Shown in pieces: positions 26,956 to 36,354 of a DNA stretch of 64,000 nucleotides. How positions within the stretch are numbered: the first letter of the stretch is position 1; each line of letters begins with the position of its first letter. The position numbers were made by a program, and so were the translations under genes. This stretch comes from Palleronia caenipelagi (lineage in GTDB: Bacteria > Pseudomonadota > Alphaproteobacteria > Rhodobacterales > Rhodobacteraceae): positions 121,894 to 185,893 of the forward strand of contig NZ_VFSV01000003.1 in the NCBI RefSeq assembly GCF_007004065.1, given 5' to 3'. A model generated the notes under the pieces. That model ran no database searches, had not been told where the DNA came from, and was given only the letters and a program-made list of their open reading frames with translations.

Positions 26956-27776
26956 CTCTGAAACCACTGGCAGAAATGGCAACCGAGGTCCTGACGACCG
27001 CCGATGCGCGCGACAAGACCACGCTCTCCCGGCAACACGCGGCCTCATGGTTCGCTGCGCGCGCCGACGGGTCCCTGCCCGCGGTCGGGCATGCCTCGCC
27101 CCCGGACCGGCCAGCCCGCCCGGCGGAGCCCCAGCTGGTTGATCCTCGCGATGTTCCAAAGCGTAAGCCGGGCACCGAGGCAGGCCGAATCGCAATCCTC
27201 CACGCGGTCGCCCATATCGAGCTGAACGCGGTCGATCTCCACTGGGACGTGATCGCAAGATTCGCTCAACATGACATGCCCGCCGGTTTCTATGATGATT
27301 GGGTGCGGGCCGCTGACGATGAATCGAAGCATTTCAATCTGGTGTCTGACGAGCTCGAGAAGCTGGGCGCGCACTACGGTGCGCTACCGGCCCACGCGGG
27401 CATGTGGCGGGCGGCTGAGGACACCGCGGATGATCTCATGGGACGGCTCGCGGTCGTCCCGATGGTTCTGGAGGCACGCGGGCTGGACGTAACCCCCGGA
27501 ATGATCGCTCTGTTTGAGAAAGCAGGCGCGGATAGTGCCGTTGCCGCGCTGGAGACCATCTACGCCGAAGAAGTGTCTCACGTGGCCTATGGCTCAAAAT
27601 GGTTTCATTTTCTTTGCGGTCGGCAAAACATTGATCCGAAACCAACTTTTCATAAACTGGTCCGGAAATATTTTCCCGGTGGCACAAAACCTCCGTTCAA
27701 CGAAGAAAAGCGCGCCGAAGCGGGGCTGCCGCCTGACTTTTATTGGCCGCTTTCTGAACATACCCAAAAGAATTAG
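26952..27776 (+). CDS. DUF455 ferritin-like diiron protein
   Basis: A 274-residue helical protein. Two ExxH motifs (ESKH and EVSH), with further carboxylates in AHIELNAVD and VLEARGLDV, provide the ligands of a ferritin-like diiron site. KRKPGTEAGRIAILHAVAHIE is the typical N-terminal part of DUF455. Family members are related to rubrerythrin and MiaE-like oxygenases; no reaction is assigned. It begins with ATGA over the channel stop and ends at 27776; the last 60 residues are richer in aromatic and basic residues and lower in GC than the neighbours. Confidence 0.88.
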   Translation: MTLKPLAEMATEVLTTADARDKTTLSRQHAASWFAARADGSLPAVGHASPPDRPARPAEPQLVDPRDVPKRKPGTEAGRIAILHAVAHIELNAVDLHWDVIARFAQHDMPAGFYDDWVRAADDESKHFNLVSDELEKLGAHYGALPAHAGMWRAAEDTADDLMGRLAVVPMVLEARGLDVTPGMIALFEKAGADSAVAALETIYAEEVSHVAYGSKWFHFLCGRQNIDPKPTFHKLVRKYFPGGTKPPFNEEKRAEAGLPPDFYWPLSEHTQKN

Positions 27777-27968
27777 GCGGTATTTCACCGATATGCGCCC
27801 CCAAATGGGCAAGATCCCGCCCAAAACGAGGCAGTTCCATCGGGCAATATGCTTAAGGCCGTGGTGCAGCTTGCCTGCAACAAATCTGGCCGATAAGCAC
27901 GATAAAGCAGCAGGCCACGAGGGCTGAAAAAAGCCCTGAAAACCGGTCGCACAGATGGAGCAAACGCA

Positions 27969-29288
27969 GTGAATAACGCACGACGCAATGTGTTGAGCGC
28001 CGCTATCGAGCGCGCTTTCCCCGAACGCAGGATGTTCCTTCGCTCTGACTCAGAGACACGGTTCGTTCGCCTCTCACCGGTCTCGCAGTTGCTGGCCGTT
28101 TCAGGGACTGCGCTATTCGTAGGATGGACGATCGTCGCATCGGCCGTCGTCTTGATGGACTCCATTGGCTCTGGCAACGTCCGCGATCAGGCGGCCCGAG
28201 AGCAGCGACTGTATGAGGAACGCCTCAACGAGATGAGCGGCCAGCGTGACGCTGCACTTGCCGAAGCGCGTGCCGCGCGCGATCGGTTCGAGGCAGCACT
28301 CGCGCAAGTCAGTGATATGCAGTCTGAGCTCCTGACGTCTGAGAGCAGTCGTGAAGAACTTGAGCTCGGCATGGAAATCGCCCAGTCCAAGCTGAAGCAG
28401 GCCATCGTCGAGCGCGATGAGGTGCGCTCTGAAATCGATAAGATGGTCGCGAAGCTTGATGGCGGCGAAGCGGTGGATCTGGATGCTGCGCGCCTCTCTG
28501 ACTACCGGACCACAATCGCGATGCTTTCGTCCGCTCTCGGCGCAACTGCCGAAGAACGCGATCTGCGCGAAAGCGACGCCATTGAGGCTGAACAATTTGC
28601 CGAAGAGATGATCCTGGAGGCGCGTCTGGCAGAGGACCGCAACGACAGGATCTTCAGTCAGCTTGAAGAAGCGCTGTCGATCTCCGTCAGCCCGCTCGAC
28701 AAGATGTTTCGTAACGCTGGCCTGAACACCGAAAATCTGCTCAGCGCCGTCCGTCGGGGCTATTCTGGCCAGGGCGGCCCGCTAACGCCGATTAACTTCA
28801 GCACCAAGGGTGTTGGTCCGACCGATGAGGGTGTACGCGCAAACGGGATCCTCGAAAAGCTCGACCGCATGAACCTGTATCGGATCGCAGCCGAGCGTGC
28901 TCCCTTCGCCCTTCCGGTCAAGGACAGCTTCCGGTTTACGTCGGGCTTCGGTCCGCGCTGGGGTCGCATGCATAACGGCACTGACTTCGCCGGGGCCCAT
29001 GGCACGCCGATCTACTCTACCGCGGATGGAGTGATTACCTTCGCCGGCCGCCAGTCCGGCTACGGCAACATCGTGAAAATCCAGCATGAGTTCGGCATCG
29101 AGACGCGCTACGCCCACTTGTCACGCATTCGCGTAAAGGTCGGTCAAAGGGTCTCGCGCGGGGATCGCATTGGTGATATGGGCAACACGGGTCGCTCCAC
29201 CGGCACGCACCTCCACTACGAAGTGCGCGTGAATGGTCGGGCGGTCAATCCGATGACGTTCATCAAGGCAGCGCGAAATGTTTTCTAA
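27969..29288 (+). CDS. M23 (LytM) peptidase, membrane-anchored with coiled coil
   Basis: A 439-residue protein with a GTG start at 27969. A cytosolic N-terminus precedes one membrane helix (about 43-65). A long helical coiled-coil region follows (about 70-225), and a C-terminal LytM domain has HNGTDFAG and THLHYEV, which supply the zinc ligands, so the endopeptidase site appears intact. It should cut peptidoglycan cross-links in the periplasm. The last 11 bases overlap the bactofilin gene, a pairing known in alphaproteobacteria, where bactofilin scaffolds position the peptidase. The 192-base upstream gap holds a short hairpin (27920-27937) and presumably the promoter. Confidence 0.92.
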   Translation: MNNARRNVLSAAIERAFPERRMFLRSDSETRFVRLSPVSQLLAVSGTALFVGWTIVASAVVLMDSIGSGNVRDQAAREQRLYEERLNEMSGQRDAALAEARAARDRFEAALAQVSDMQSELLTSESSREELELGMEIAQSKLKQAIVERDEVRSEIDKMVAKLDGGEAVDLDAARLSDYRTTIAMLSSALGATAEERDLRESDAIEAEQFAEEMILEARLAEDRNDRIFSQLEEALSISVSPLDKMFRNAGLNTENLLSAVRRGYSGQGGPLTPINFSTKGVGPTDEGVRANGILEKLDRMNLYRIAAERAPFALPVKDSFRFTSGFGPRWGRMHNGTDFAGAHGTPIYSTADGVITFAGRQSGYGNIVKIQHEFGIETRYAHLSRIRVKVGQRVSRGDRIGDMGNTGRSTGTHLHYEVRVNGRAVNPMTFIKAARNVF

Positions 29289-29787
29289 GTCCAAGATCAA
29301 CGAACCGGCGCCCAAGCAGGGCGCCGAAGACACGAAAAAGCCCGCAGGAGAAAAAAGCGTGAACGTTCAGCGCCCCGCTGCGGAGCCAGCACCTGCACCA
29401 AAGGCAAAGCCCCCGGCGTCCGTTTTGTCATCGGATCTGGTGATCAAGGGAAACCTGAAAACAACGGGCGACATCCAGATCGAGGGGAATGTCGAAGGCG
29501 ACATCCGGGCACATCTGCTGACCATCGGCGAAGGTGCTGTGGTCAAGGGTGAAGTTCTCGCCGATGATGTGGTTGTGAACGGTCGTGTGATCGGCCGGGT
29601 CCGTGGTCTGAAGGTGCGTTTGACCTCCACCGCCCGAGTCGAGGGTGACATCATTCACAAGACGATCGCGATCGAATCCGGCGCGCATTTTGAGGGCTCA
29701 GTATCTCGCCGGGATGATCCGCTGAACACGACCGGTGCACAGGCCCGCCCGAACGTCTCTCAGCCCGCCGAAGAGACGAAGGGCTGA
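29278..29787 (+). CDS. Bactofilin (polymer-forming cytoskeletal protein)
   Basis: A 169-residue protein. A disordered Lys/Pro/Ala-rich N-terminus (about 1-48) precedes the bactofilin core: SSDLVIKGNLKTTGDIQIEG, followed by regular right-handed beta-helix turns (EGDIRAHLLTIGEGAVVKG, DDVVVNGRVIG, STARVEGDIIHKT). A short tail follows. Bactofilins assemble into filaments without nucleotide and recruit cell-wall enzymes to curved or polar sites. The gene overlaps the M23 peptidase gene by 11 bases and is followed by a strong terminator, so the pair forms the end of a transcript. Confidence 0.94.
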   Translation: MFSKSKINEPAPKQGAEDTKKPAGEKSVNVQRPAAEPAPAPKAKPPASVLSSDLVIKGNLKTTGDIQIEGNVEGDIRAHLLTIGEGAVVKGEVLADDVVVNGRVIGRVRGLKVRLTSTARVEGDIIHKTIAIESGAHFEGSVSRRDDPLNTTGAQARPNVSQPAEETKG

Positions 29788-29809
29788 TCTTCATCCCCCC
29801 CAGCAGTTC

Positions 29810-29843
29810 AAAAGGCGCCACGATAACACGCGGCGCCTTTTTT
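29810..29843 (+). terminator. Rho-independent terminator after bactofilin
   Basis: The stem AAAAGGCGCC / GGCGCCTTTTTT with a 12-base loop ends in six T residues, 23 bases after the bactofilin stop. Confidence 0.88.
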
Positions 29844-29919
29844 CGTTTCATATCAGGCAACAAGTCCCGGATCCGATAAGAATTTGACGCGGGCCGACAA
29901 TGATAGTCGCCGCTCGACT

Positions 29920-31047
29920 TCACTCCTCGGCGTTGGCGTCGGCGCGGGACTTGCCCGCCACGTCCATAGCCAGCGTGGCTGCCATAAAGGCATCAAGATC
30001 GCCATTCAGAACACCTTGGGTGTCACTGGTTTCGTGGCCCGTGCGCAGATCCTTCACCATCTGGTAGGGCTGCAGCACGTAAGAGCGGATCTGGTTGCCC
30101 CAGCCCGCTTCACCCTTGGCCTCATGAGCTTCGTTGATCGCCGCGTTCCGACGGTCCAACTCCTGCTGATACAGGCGGGATTTCAGCGCCTTCATGGCGA
30201 TGTCGCGGTTCTGGTGCTGGGATTTCTCGGACGACGTCACCACAATACCCGTTGGAATATGGGTGATCCGTACAGCAGAATCCGTGGTGTTGACGTGCTG
30301 TCCTCCAGCACCTGAGGACCGATAGGTGTCGATGCGGATGTCGGACGGGCTCACCTCGATCTCGATATTGTCATCGACCACGGGATACACCCAGACTGAG
30401 GAAAAGGACGTATGGCGGCGGGCTGCGCTGTCATAGGGCGAAATACGGACCAGACGGTGCACGCCAGATTCCGATTTCAGCCAGCCATAGGCGTTATGGC
30501 CGGTGATCTTATATGAAGCCGACTTGATTCCGGCCTCTTCACCTGCGCTCTCGGATTGCAGCTCGACCTTATAGCCCTTCTTCTCGGCCCAGCGTACATA
30601 CATGCGCGCCAACATCGACGCCCAGTCGCAGCTCTCGGTGCCACCCGCGCCAGAGTTCACCTCGAGGAAGGTGTCATTGGCGTCCGCTTCCCCGTTTAGA
30701 AGTGCCTCGATCTCGGCCGCCCCGGCCTTGGCCCTGAGAGCCGACAGCGCAGCTTCGGCGTCCTTCACGACCTCGTCATCGCCTTCCATCTCGCCCAGCT
30801 CGATCAGCTCACGATTGTCGCTGAGGTCCTGCTGCATCCCGTCATGACGCCCCACCGCATCCAACAAAGCCTGACGTTCGCGCATCAGCTTCTGCGCGTT
30901 CTCCGGGTCGTCCCAGAGGGTCGGATCCTCGACACGCGCATTGAACTCTTCCATCCGATAGGCTGCTGTCTCGTAATCCATGCGTTGGCGCAAAAGCTCC
31001 AGCGACTTCTCGATCGCTTCGATAGTGGATTGGGTCTCAGCACGCAT
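29920..31047 (-). CDS. prfB: Peptide chain release factor 2
   Basis: A 375-residue class I release factor with the GGQ motif in [10 protein letters not shown] and the RF2-type codon-recognition segment written [15 protein letters not shown] (SPY where E. coli has SPF). It releases peptides at UGA and UAA. The frame is continuous: at the place of the usual +1 frameshift (CTT TGA C) stands CGC ATG GAT (codon 23 at 30979-30981). The start is ATG 31047. Its ribosome site GGAGG lies inside the 3' arm of a 10-bp hairpin (31053-31080). The gene follows mrcA by 69 bases on the same strand, the order usual in alphaproteobacteria. Confidence 0.97.
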   Translation of the reverse strand: MRAETQSTIEAIEKSLELLRQRMDYETAAYRMEEFNARVEDPTLWDDPENAQKLMRERQALLDAVGRHDGMQQDLSDNRELIELGEMEGDDEVVKDAEAALSALRAKAGAAEIEALLNGEADANDTFLEVNSGAGGTESCDWASMLARMYVRWAEKKGYKVELQSESAGEEAGIKSASYKITGHNAYGWLKSESGVHRLVRISPYDSAARRHTSFSSVWVYPVVDDNIEIEVSPSDIRIDTYRSSGAGGQHVNTTDSAVRITHIPTGIVVTSSEKSQHQNRDIAMKALKSRLYQQELDRRNAAINEAHEAKGEAGWGNQIRSYVLQPYQMVKDLRTGHETSDTQGVLNGDLDAFMAATLAMDVAGKSRADANAEE

Positions 31048-31052
31048 GGAAA

Positions 31053-31080
31053 AGGTCCTCCGGGTTCAGTCGGAGGACCT
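31053..31080 (-). promoter_or_regulatory. Hairpin sequestering the prfB ribosome-binding site
   Basis: In the prfB transcript the 10-base arms AGGUCCUCCG and CGGAGGACCU pair perfectly around an 8-base loop. The 3' arm contains the Shine-Dalgarno GGAGG, 9 bases before the AUG. Four U residues follow the stem, so it might also act as an intrinsic terminator between mrcA and prfB. Either way it should limit prfB expression. Direct sequence observation; the regulatory role is inferred. Confidence 0.6.
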
Positions 31081-31116
31081 ATCAACAGCCGTGTGCACGG
31101 GCAAGAGCCTCTGTGC

Positions 31117-33618
31117 TCAGTAGAGACCGCCCGAGCTGAGCGTGCCGAAGCTGGCCTTCTTTTTCGGAATGACAACAGTCTTGCCTGCGGCGTTCTTCAC
31201 CTTCTGCCGACCGCCCCGACGACGCGCCATCTCATCGACCAACGGGAGGTTGGCACCCATCTTGAAGCCACCATCGATGGCCACTCCGAAGACGGGTTCC
31301 TGACCCAGACGGAAGTACTCGGATATGACGTTCGGACCGCTCGCGTTGTCGGGCAGGCGCGCACCGGTCAGGCGGTCGATCTTCATGAATCTGCCGCCAG
31401 GCGGCACAGCAAACGGCCCGCCCCCATATTTCTGTACAGCCTGCTGCATGAAGCGGTTGAACACCGGCGCACACATCCCGCCACCGCTGGCATTTCGCCC
31501 GAGCGAGCGGGGCTGATCAAAGCCGATATAACACCCTGCGGCAATGTTCGACGTGAAGCCCACGAACCACACATCCTTGGCGTCATTCGTGGTGCCGGTC
31601 TTGCCCGCGGCTGGAACGGGCAGGTTCACCTTGCCCTTGGCCGTACCGCGATCCACCACGCCCTTCATCATTGAGGTGATCTGGTAGGCGGTGATCGCAT
31701 CCATCACGCGCCCACGGTTCGAGACAATGGTGGGCGCGACTCCGGGTGTTAGCGAAGCCACCTGACAGTCACGGCATTCCCGCCGGTCGTGCTTGTAGAC
31801 AGTGCGCCCGTAGCGGTCCTGCACCCGGTCTACCAGCGTCGGCTCCACGCGTTCACCACCATTTGCAAACATCGAGTAGGCCGCGACCATCTTATAGAGG
31901 GTCGTCTCTTCGGACCCGAGCGAGTTGGCGAGGAAGCGGCGCATGTTATCGTAAACTCCGAAGCGCTCCGCGTAATCCGCAACCACATCCATGCCAACTT
32001 CCTGAGCCAGACGGACAGTCATCAGGTTCCGCGACTGCTCGATACCGGTGCGCAAGGGCGTCGGCCCGTAGAAGCGATTCGAGTAGTTCTTGGGCCGCCA
32101 GAGGCCCTGCGGTGTGTTGATCTCGATTGGCGCGTCGACCACGATCGTCGCGGGGGTAAACCCGCTGTCGAGGGCGGCAGCATACACGAAGGGCTTAAAG
32201 GACGATCCCGGCTGGCGGGTGGCCTGTGTGGCGCGGTTGAATACCGAATGCTGGTAAGAGAAGCCGCCCTGCATCGCCAGAACCCGGCCCGTGTTCACGT
32301 CCATCGCCATAAAGGCGCCCTCGACCTGCGGAACCTGCCGAAGCGTCCAGCGGATCAGAGACCCGTCGGCATCATTGGTCATGCGGCGCACGTGAACGAC
32401 ATCGCCCACGGTGAAATTATCCGAAAACCCGCCCCGGATCCACGAGATGTCATCGCGCGGGACCGACTGCACGCCCTGTGTCTCGACGCCGACCTCCATG
32501 GCCTGATCGCCGATAGACAGCACGACCGCCGGATACCATGTGTTCCCGAGTTCGATATCGCGGGCGACGGTGACATTTGCCAGTGCGGTTTCCCAATCGC
32601 CTAACTCTTCGACCGGGATCTCTTTGCCGGTGCCCCGCCAGCGCCCGATGCCCCGGTCGTACTGCTCCAAGGCCTGTTGCAAGGCGAGCGAAGCGACTTT
32701 TTGCAACTCAGGGTCAACAGTTGCGCGGACGCTGTAGCCACCTGTAAAGAAACGCTCTTCGCCAAAATCCTCGCTGAGCTGGCGGCGGATCTCATCCGTG
32801 AAATAGTCGCGCGGCGGGATCTCCGAGCGGAAGCCCTCGATATCGCCCCCCTGCACGGTCCGCAGCGGCGTGGCCTTGGCGGTCTGGTATTGCTCCGGGG
32901 TCAGGAACCCGTTCTCCCGCATCTCGCGCAGCACAAAATCCCGCCGTTCCACGGCGCGTTCCTTGGCCCGCACGGGATGGTAGGTCGACGGAGCCTTGGG
33001 CAAGGCCGCGAGATAGGCGGCTTCTTCGGGGGTGAGATCCACCAGCGGCTTGTTGAAGTAGGTCTGCGCGGCCGCAGTCACGCCGTAGCTGTTCTGCCCG
33101 AGGAAAATCTCGTTCATGTAAAGTTCGAGGATCTGCTCCTTCGACAGCGTATCCTCCATGCGCGCGGCAAGGATGATTTCCTTAACCTTGCGCTCGGCGC
33201 TGCGTGTGCCGTCGAGGAGGAAGTTCTTCATCACCTGCTGCGTGATCGTCGAGGCGCCACGCACCCCCCCGCCCGTCGCCGCATCATAGGCCGCCGACGC
33301 GATGCCCCGGAGGTCATAGCCCTGATGGCTGTAGAAGTTCTTATCCTCAGCAGAGATGAAGGCCTGCTTGACCAGATCCGGGATTTCCTCGGACGGGGTG
33401 AACAGTCGGCGCTCCTGGGCGAACTCGTCGATGATCCGCCCTTCACGCGAGTAAATCCGGCTGATCGTCGGCGGTGTGTAATTCGCCAGCGACTCCGTAT
33501 CCGGTAAATCCCGGCCATAGATCCAGAACACGGCGCCAATGCTGAGCCCGACGACAATCGCGCCAAGGGTCAGGGTGGTAAAGATGCCCCCAAAGAAAGC
33601 CAGAATGCTGCGGATCAC
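31117..33618 (-). CDS. mrcA: Penicillin-binding protein 1A
   Basis: An 833-residue bifunctional cell-wall synthase. An N-terminal membrane helix (about 5-33) is followed by the GT51 glycosyltransferase domain (SAEDKNFYSHQGYD, GASTITQQVMKN, KEIILAARMED, NEIFLGQNSYG), an OB-like insert, and the transpeptidase domain with GSSFKPF, SRN and KTGTTND. Length and order match PBP1a. It polymerises and cross-links peptidoglycan. It lies downstream of amiC and upstream of prfB, all on the minus strand. Confidence 0.97.
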   Translation of the reverse strand: MIRSILAFFGGIFTTLTLGAIVVGLSIGAVFWIYGRDLPDTESLANYTPPTISRIYSREGRIIDEFAQERRLFTPSEEIPDLVKQAFISAEDKNFYSHQGYDLRGIASAAYDAATGGGVRGASTITQQVMKNFLLDGTRSAERKVKEIILAARMEDTLSKEQILELYMNEIFLGQNSYGVTAAAQTYFNKPLVDLTPEEAAYLAALPKAPSTYHPVRAKERAVERRDFVLREMRENGFLTPEQYQTAKATPLRTVQGGDIEGFRSEIPPRDYFTDEIRRQLSEDFGEERFFTGGYSVRATVDPELQKVASLALQQALEQYDRGIGRWRGTGKEIPVEELGDWETALANVTVARDIELGNTWYPAVVLSIGDQAMEVGVETQGVQSVPRDDISWIRGGFSDNFTVGDVVHVRRMTNDADGSLIRWTLRQVPQVEGAFMAMDVNTGRVLAMQGGFSYQHSVFNRATQATRQPGSSFKPFVYAAALDSGFTPATIVVDAPIEINTPQGLWRPKNYSNRFYGPTPLRTGIEQSRNLMTVRLAQEVGMDVVADYAERFGVYDNMRRFLANSLGSEETTLYKMVAAYSMFANGGERVEPTLVDRVQDRYGRTVYKHDRRECRDCQVASLTPGVAPTIVSNRGRVMDAITAYQITSMMKGVVDRGTAKGKVNLPVPAAGKTGTTNDAKDVWFVGFTSNIAAGCYIGFDQPRSLGRNASGGGMCAPVFNRFMQQAVQKYGGGPFAVPPGGRFMKIDRLTGARLPDNASGPNVISEYFRLGQEPVFGVAIDGGFKMGANLPLVDEMARRRGGRQKVKNAAGKTVVIPKKKASFGTLSSGGLY

Positions 33619-33678
33619 GGACGCCTCGCCTCGAACAGTTCAGATCGCCTGTCTTTACTCCCTTTGCGGCTACAATTC

Positions 33679-33708
33679 AAAAGCCATCCGTGCATTTTGA
33701 CGGCTTTT
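33679..33708 (-). terminator. Possible terminator of amiC
   Basis: AAAAGCC / GGCTTTT arms with a long loop lie between amiC and mrcA. On the minus strand the right arm ends in four T residues. The stem is short, so the call is tentative. Confidence 0.45.
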
Positions 33709-33741
33709 CCGACAACTTAATGTGAAGGTTGCGAAAGGGGC

Positions 33742-34950
33742 TCAGGGGCTCATCAGCCGTGACGCTGCATCATCGGTGCGCGCCCAGGCCAGAATACCAT
33801 CGCGGATCCCGGCGACCGTGCGCGCCCGCGCTTCGGCATCCATCAGGCGAATGCGGTCCTGGGGGTCCGACAGGAAGCCCAGTTCCACCAGCACCGAAGG
33901 GATATCCGCCGCCCTGAGGACAGCGAAATCCGCCTGCAATCTCGGACGCTTATGCAGGTTTGCATCGCGACGGTCCAGACTGCGGACGATATGGGCAGCC
34001 AGCGCGTCGGAGCGGGGGCGCGTGTCCCGGCGCACCATATCCATGAGGGCGACCGACAGGTCGTCGTCCGCGCCACCGAGATCGACTCCGGCGATCAGAT
34101 CATCCTGTGACAAACGCTCGGCCAGCTTGCGCGACGCTGCATCCGAAGCGGTCTCGGACAGAGTATACACGGCCGCGCCCGAGGCTGAGCCGGTCGGCAG
34201 CGCGTCAGCATGCAGCGAAACGAACAGGTGAGCCCCCGCCGCCCGCGCTATCCCCACCCGAGTGGTCAGCGGCAGGAAAGTATCCTCATCCCGCGTCAGG
34301 AGAACATCGATGCCGACTGCTTCCAGCGACGTTTTTAAGTCGCGCGCCGCCATGAGCATGAGGTTGGCTTCGGTCATCCCGCCCGCCTGCGCCCCCGGAT
34401 CGAATCCCCCATGTCCAGGATCGATCGCCACCAGCAACCGGTCGCGCTCGGGCAGGATCGCCGGCGGCTCAGGGCTTTTGAGCCGGAATACATCATTGGG
34501 CGGTGCACCGGCAGTTTCCTCAAAGCGCGCCTCTGTCGTCTTTGCCAACTGGATCTTCAGCATCGCGCCGTCGACTGTGGTCGTGCTGAGCCCAGCGGTT
34601 TCAACCTTCATCGGCTCCGCCAGGGTCAGAACCATCCGCGACCATCCGGGCTGGAACCGTCCGACGCGCACCGCTGTCACGGCGTCAGATCGGATCTGCG
34701 TTGCCGGGTCGAACGTGCTGAAATCCACTTCGGCAAAATCCAGAACAAGCCGCAAGGGGTCGGTCAGAGTAAACACGCGCCACGGGACAGGGCGCGACAC
34801 ATGCAGCCGCAAATGAAGATCCGACCCAAAATCCTCGATCAGACTGGTCTCGGCCATGAAGGTCGACATCACCGGTTCAGTCGCAGCCCGCACGGGTGCC
34901 ACCGTCAAGCCAGCGAGGACCAAGCCCAGCGCCGCGGTCCGAAAAATCAT
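33742..34950 (-). CDS. amiC: N-acetylmuramoyl-L-alanine amidase with AMIN domain
   Basis: A 402-residue periplasmic protein. A signal peptide (cleavage near APVRA-AT) is followed by an AMIN domain (about 35-145) that targets septal peptidoglycan. An Amidase_3 domain starts at VAIDPGHGGFDPGA (zinc His), with the glutamate in GGMTEANL, SLHADA (His) and VELGFLSDP (catalytic Glu) all visible. It removes peptide stems from glycan strands during division. It precedes mrcA in the same orientation, with a 123-base gap that holds a hairpin and probably the mrcA promoter. Confidence 0.94.
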   Translation of the reverse strand: MIFRTAALGLVLAGLTVAPVRAATEPVMSTFMAETSLIEDFGSDLHLRLHVSRPVPWRVFTLTDPLRLVLDFAEVDFSTFDPATQIRSDAVTAVRVGRFQPGWSRMVLTLAEPMKVETAGLSTTTVDGAMLKIQLAKTTEARFEETAGAPPNDVFRLKSPEPPAILPERDRLLVAIDPGHGGFDPGAQAGGMTEANLMLMAARDLKTSLEAVGIDVLLTRDEDTFLPLTTRVGIARAAGAHLFVSLHADALPTGSASGAAVYTLSETASDAASRKLAERLSQDDLIAGVDLGGADDDLSVALMDMVRRDTRPRSDALAAHIVRSLDRRDANLHKRPRLQADFAVLRAADIPSVLVELGFLSDPQDRIRLMDAEARARTVAGIRDGILAWARTDDAASRLMSP

Positions 34951-35022
34951 AGGGTCTGCCTCTGCACTCTTTGCGGACGGTCTTGTGCCGTCACTTGTGG
35001 CGAAGCGTAGCAGGCACGCGGC

Positions 35023-36180
35023 CTAGCGTGAAGCCGAAACACCTGCTTTTTCACTCCACGCCCGCAGCCGCGACAAGCCCTCCGCGACATCCTCCGTTGA
35101 CCGCGCATAGGAAAAGCGCAGCATTCCGCCACCCCGCTCCGGGTCGAAATCGAGACCCGGAGTCACCGCCACGCCGGCTTCGTCGAGGATGCGTTGCGAC
35201 AGGATCAGAGCATCATGACCGAACTGCGTTACATCCGCGTAGACGTAGAACGCCCCGTCCGGCGCGGCAAAGCGCGGAAAGCCCGCGCCGGGCAGCCGGT
35301 CGAGCATCATTTGCCGATTTGCCGCGTAGACCGCGAGATTTGCGTCGAGCTCCGCCATGCCCTCAAACGCGGCCAGAGCGGCCACCTGGCTTGCGTGGGA
35401 CGGGCAGATAAAGAGGTTCTGCGCCAACCGCTCGACCTGCCGGATATGGCTCTCCGGGACCACCATCCAGCCCACACGCCAGCCGGTCATGGAAAAATAT
35501 TTGGAGAACGAGTTTATAATGAAGACATCGTCGCTCAACTCCAGCGCTGAGACGGCGCGCTGCTCGTATTCTATCCCGTGGTAAATCTCGTCCGAGACCA
35601 GCGCGACGTCCGCCTCACTGCAACGAGACACCAACGCCGCCAGCGCGGCGCGGTCCAGCATGGTGCCTGCGGGGTTGCCCGGGCTTGCGACGATCAGCCC
35701 GTCGAGATCCCCGCCGATCTGGTCGGGGAGCGGCTGAAATCCGTCTGCCATCGCCGTTTCGATCCCTACAGCGTCGAGGCTCAGGGCTCGGAGGATATGT
35801 CTGTAGGAGGGATAGCCCGGAATCCCCATCCCGACCCGGTCGCCCGCGTCAAACAAGGCGGTAAAGGCGAGGATGAAGCCTGCGGAGGCGCCCGAGGTGA
35901 TGACGACGCGCTCCGGGTTCAGATCGACGCCGTAGCGGTCACGGTAGTGCCGGGCGATGCGCGCGCGTAGCTCGGGCAGACCCAGAGCCACCGTGTAACC
36001 CAAAGGGCCCGCCTCCATGGCGCGGGCCAGCGCCTCGCGGGCGGTGCGTGGCGCGGGCGTGCCGGGCTGGCCGACCTCCATATGAATGATGTGCCGCCCG
36101 GCCGCCTCGGCCCGACGGGCCCGCTCCATCACATCCATGACGATAAACGGCGCCACCGCCCCGCGCTCTGACAGTTTCAT
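35023..36180 (-). CDS. PLP-dependent aminotransferase, class I/II
   Basis: A 385-residue fold-type I aminotransferase. The PLP lysine is in NSFSKYFSMTGWRVGW, with SPGNPAGT and DEIYHGIEY before it and the substrate arginine in RFSYARS near the end. ATG 36180 is chosen over a GTG two codons upstream because GAGGGAG precedes it at 5 bases. The sequence resembles the group annotated as aspartate aminotransferase or AlaA-like; the substrate is not predictable. It is divergent from the DsbA-like gene, with 174 bases between the starts. Confidence 0.9.
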   Translation of the reverse strand: MKLSERGAVAPFIVMDVMERARRAEAAGRHIIHMEVGQPGTPAPRTAREALARAMEAGPLGYTVALGLPELRARIARHYRDRYGVDLNPERVVITSGASAGFILAFTALFDAGDRVGMGIPGYPSYRHILRALSLDAVGIETAMADGFQPLPDQIGGDLDGLIVASPGNPAGTMLDRAALAALVSRCSEADVALVSDEIYHGIEYEQRAVSALELSDDVFIINSFSKYFSMTGWRVGWMVVPESHIRQVERLAQNLFICPSHASQVAALAAFEGMAELDANLAVYAANRQMMLDRLPGAGFPRFAAPDGAFYVYADVTQFGHDALILSQRILDEAGVAVTPGLDFDPERGGGMLRFSYARSTEDVAEGLSRLRAWSEKAGVSASR

Positions 36181-36354
36181 GGGCACTCCCTCTCGATCCG
36201 TGGCAGGGCTTGCCCCCGCACCGCGCGCAGGTCAACTCCCTCAAAGCCGGTCACCATCCCGTGAAAGGCGCGGTTGCACGCTCATGGCCCTTGCGCGCCC
36301 GTCGCCCTTGGGGGACTGTTGTCGCAACCGAATGGACCACCAACAGGGATCCCC

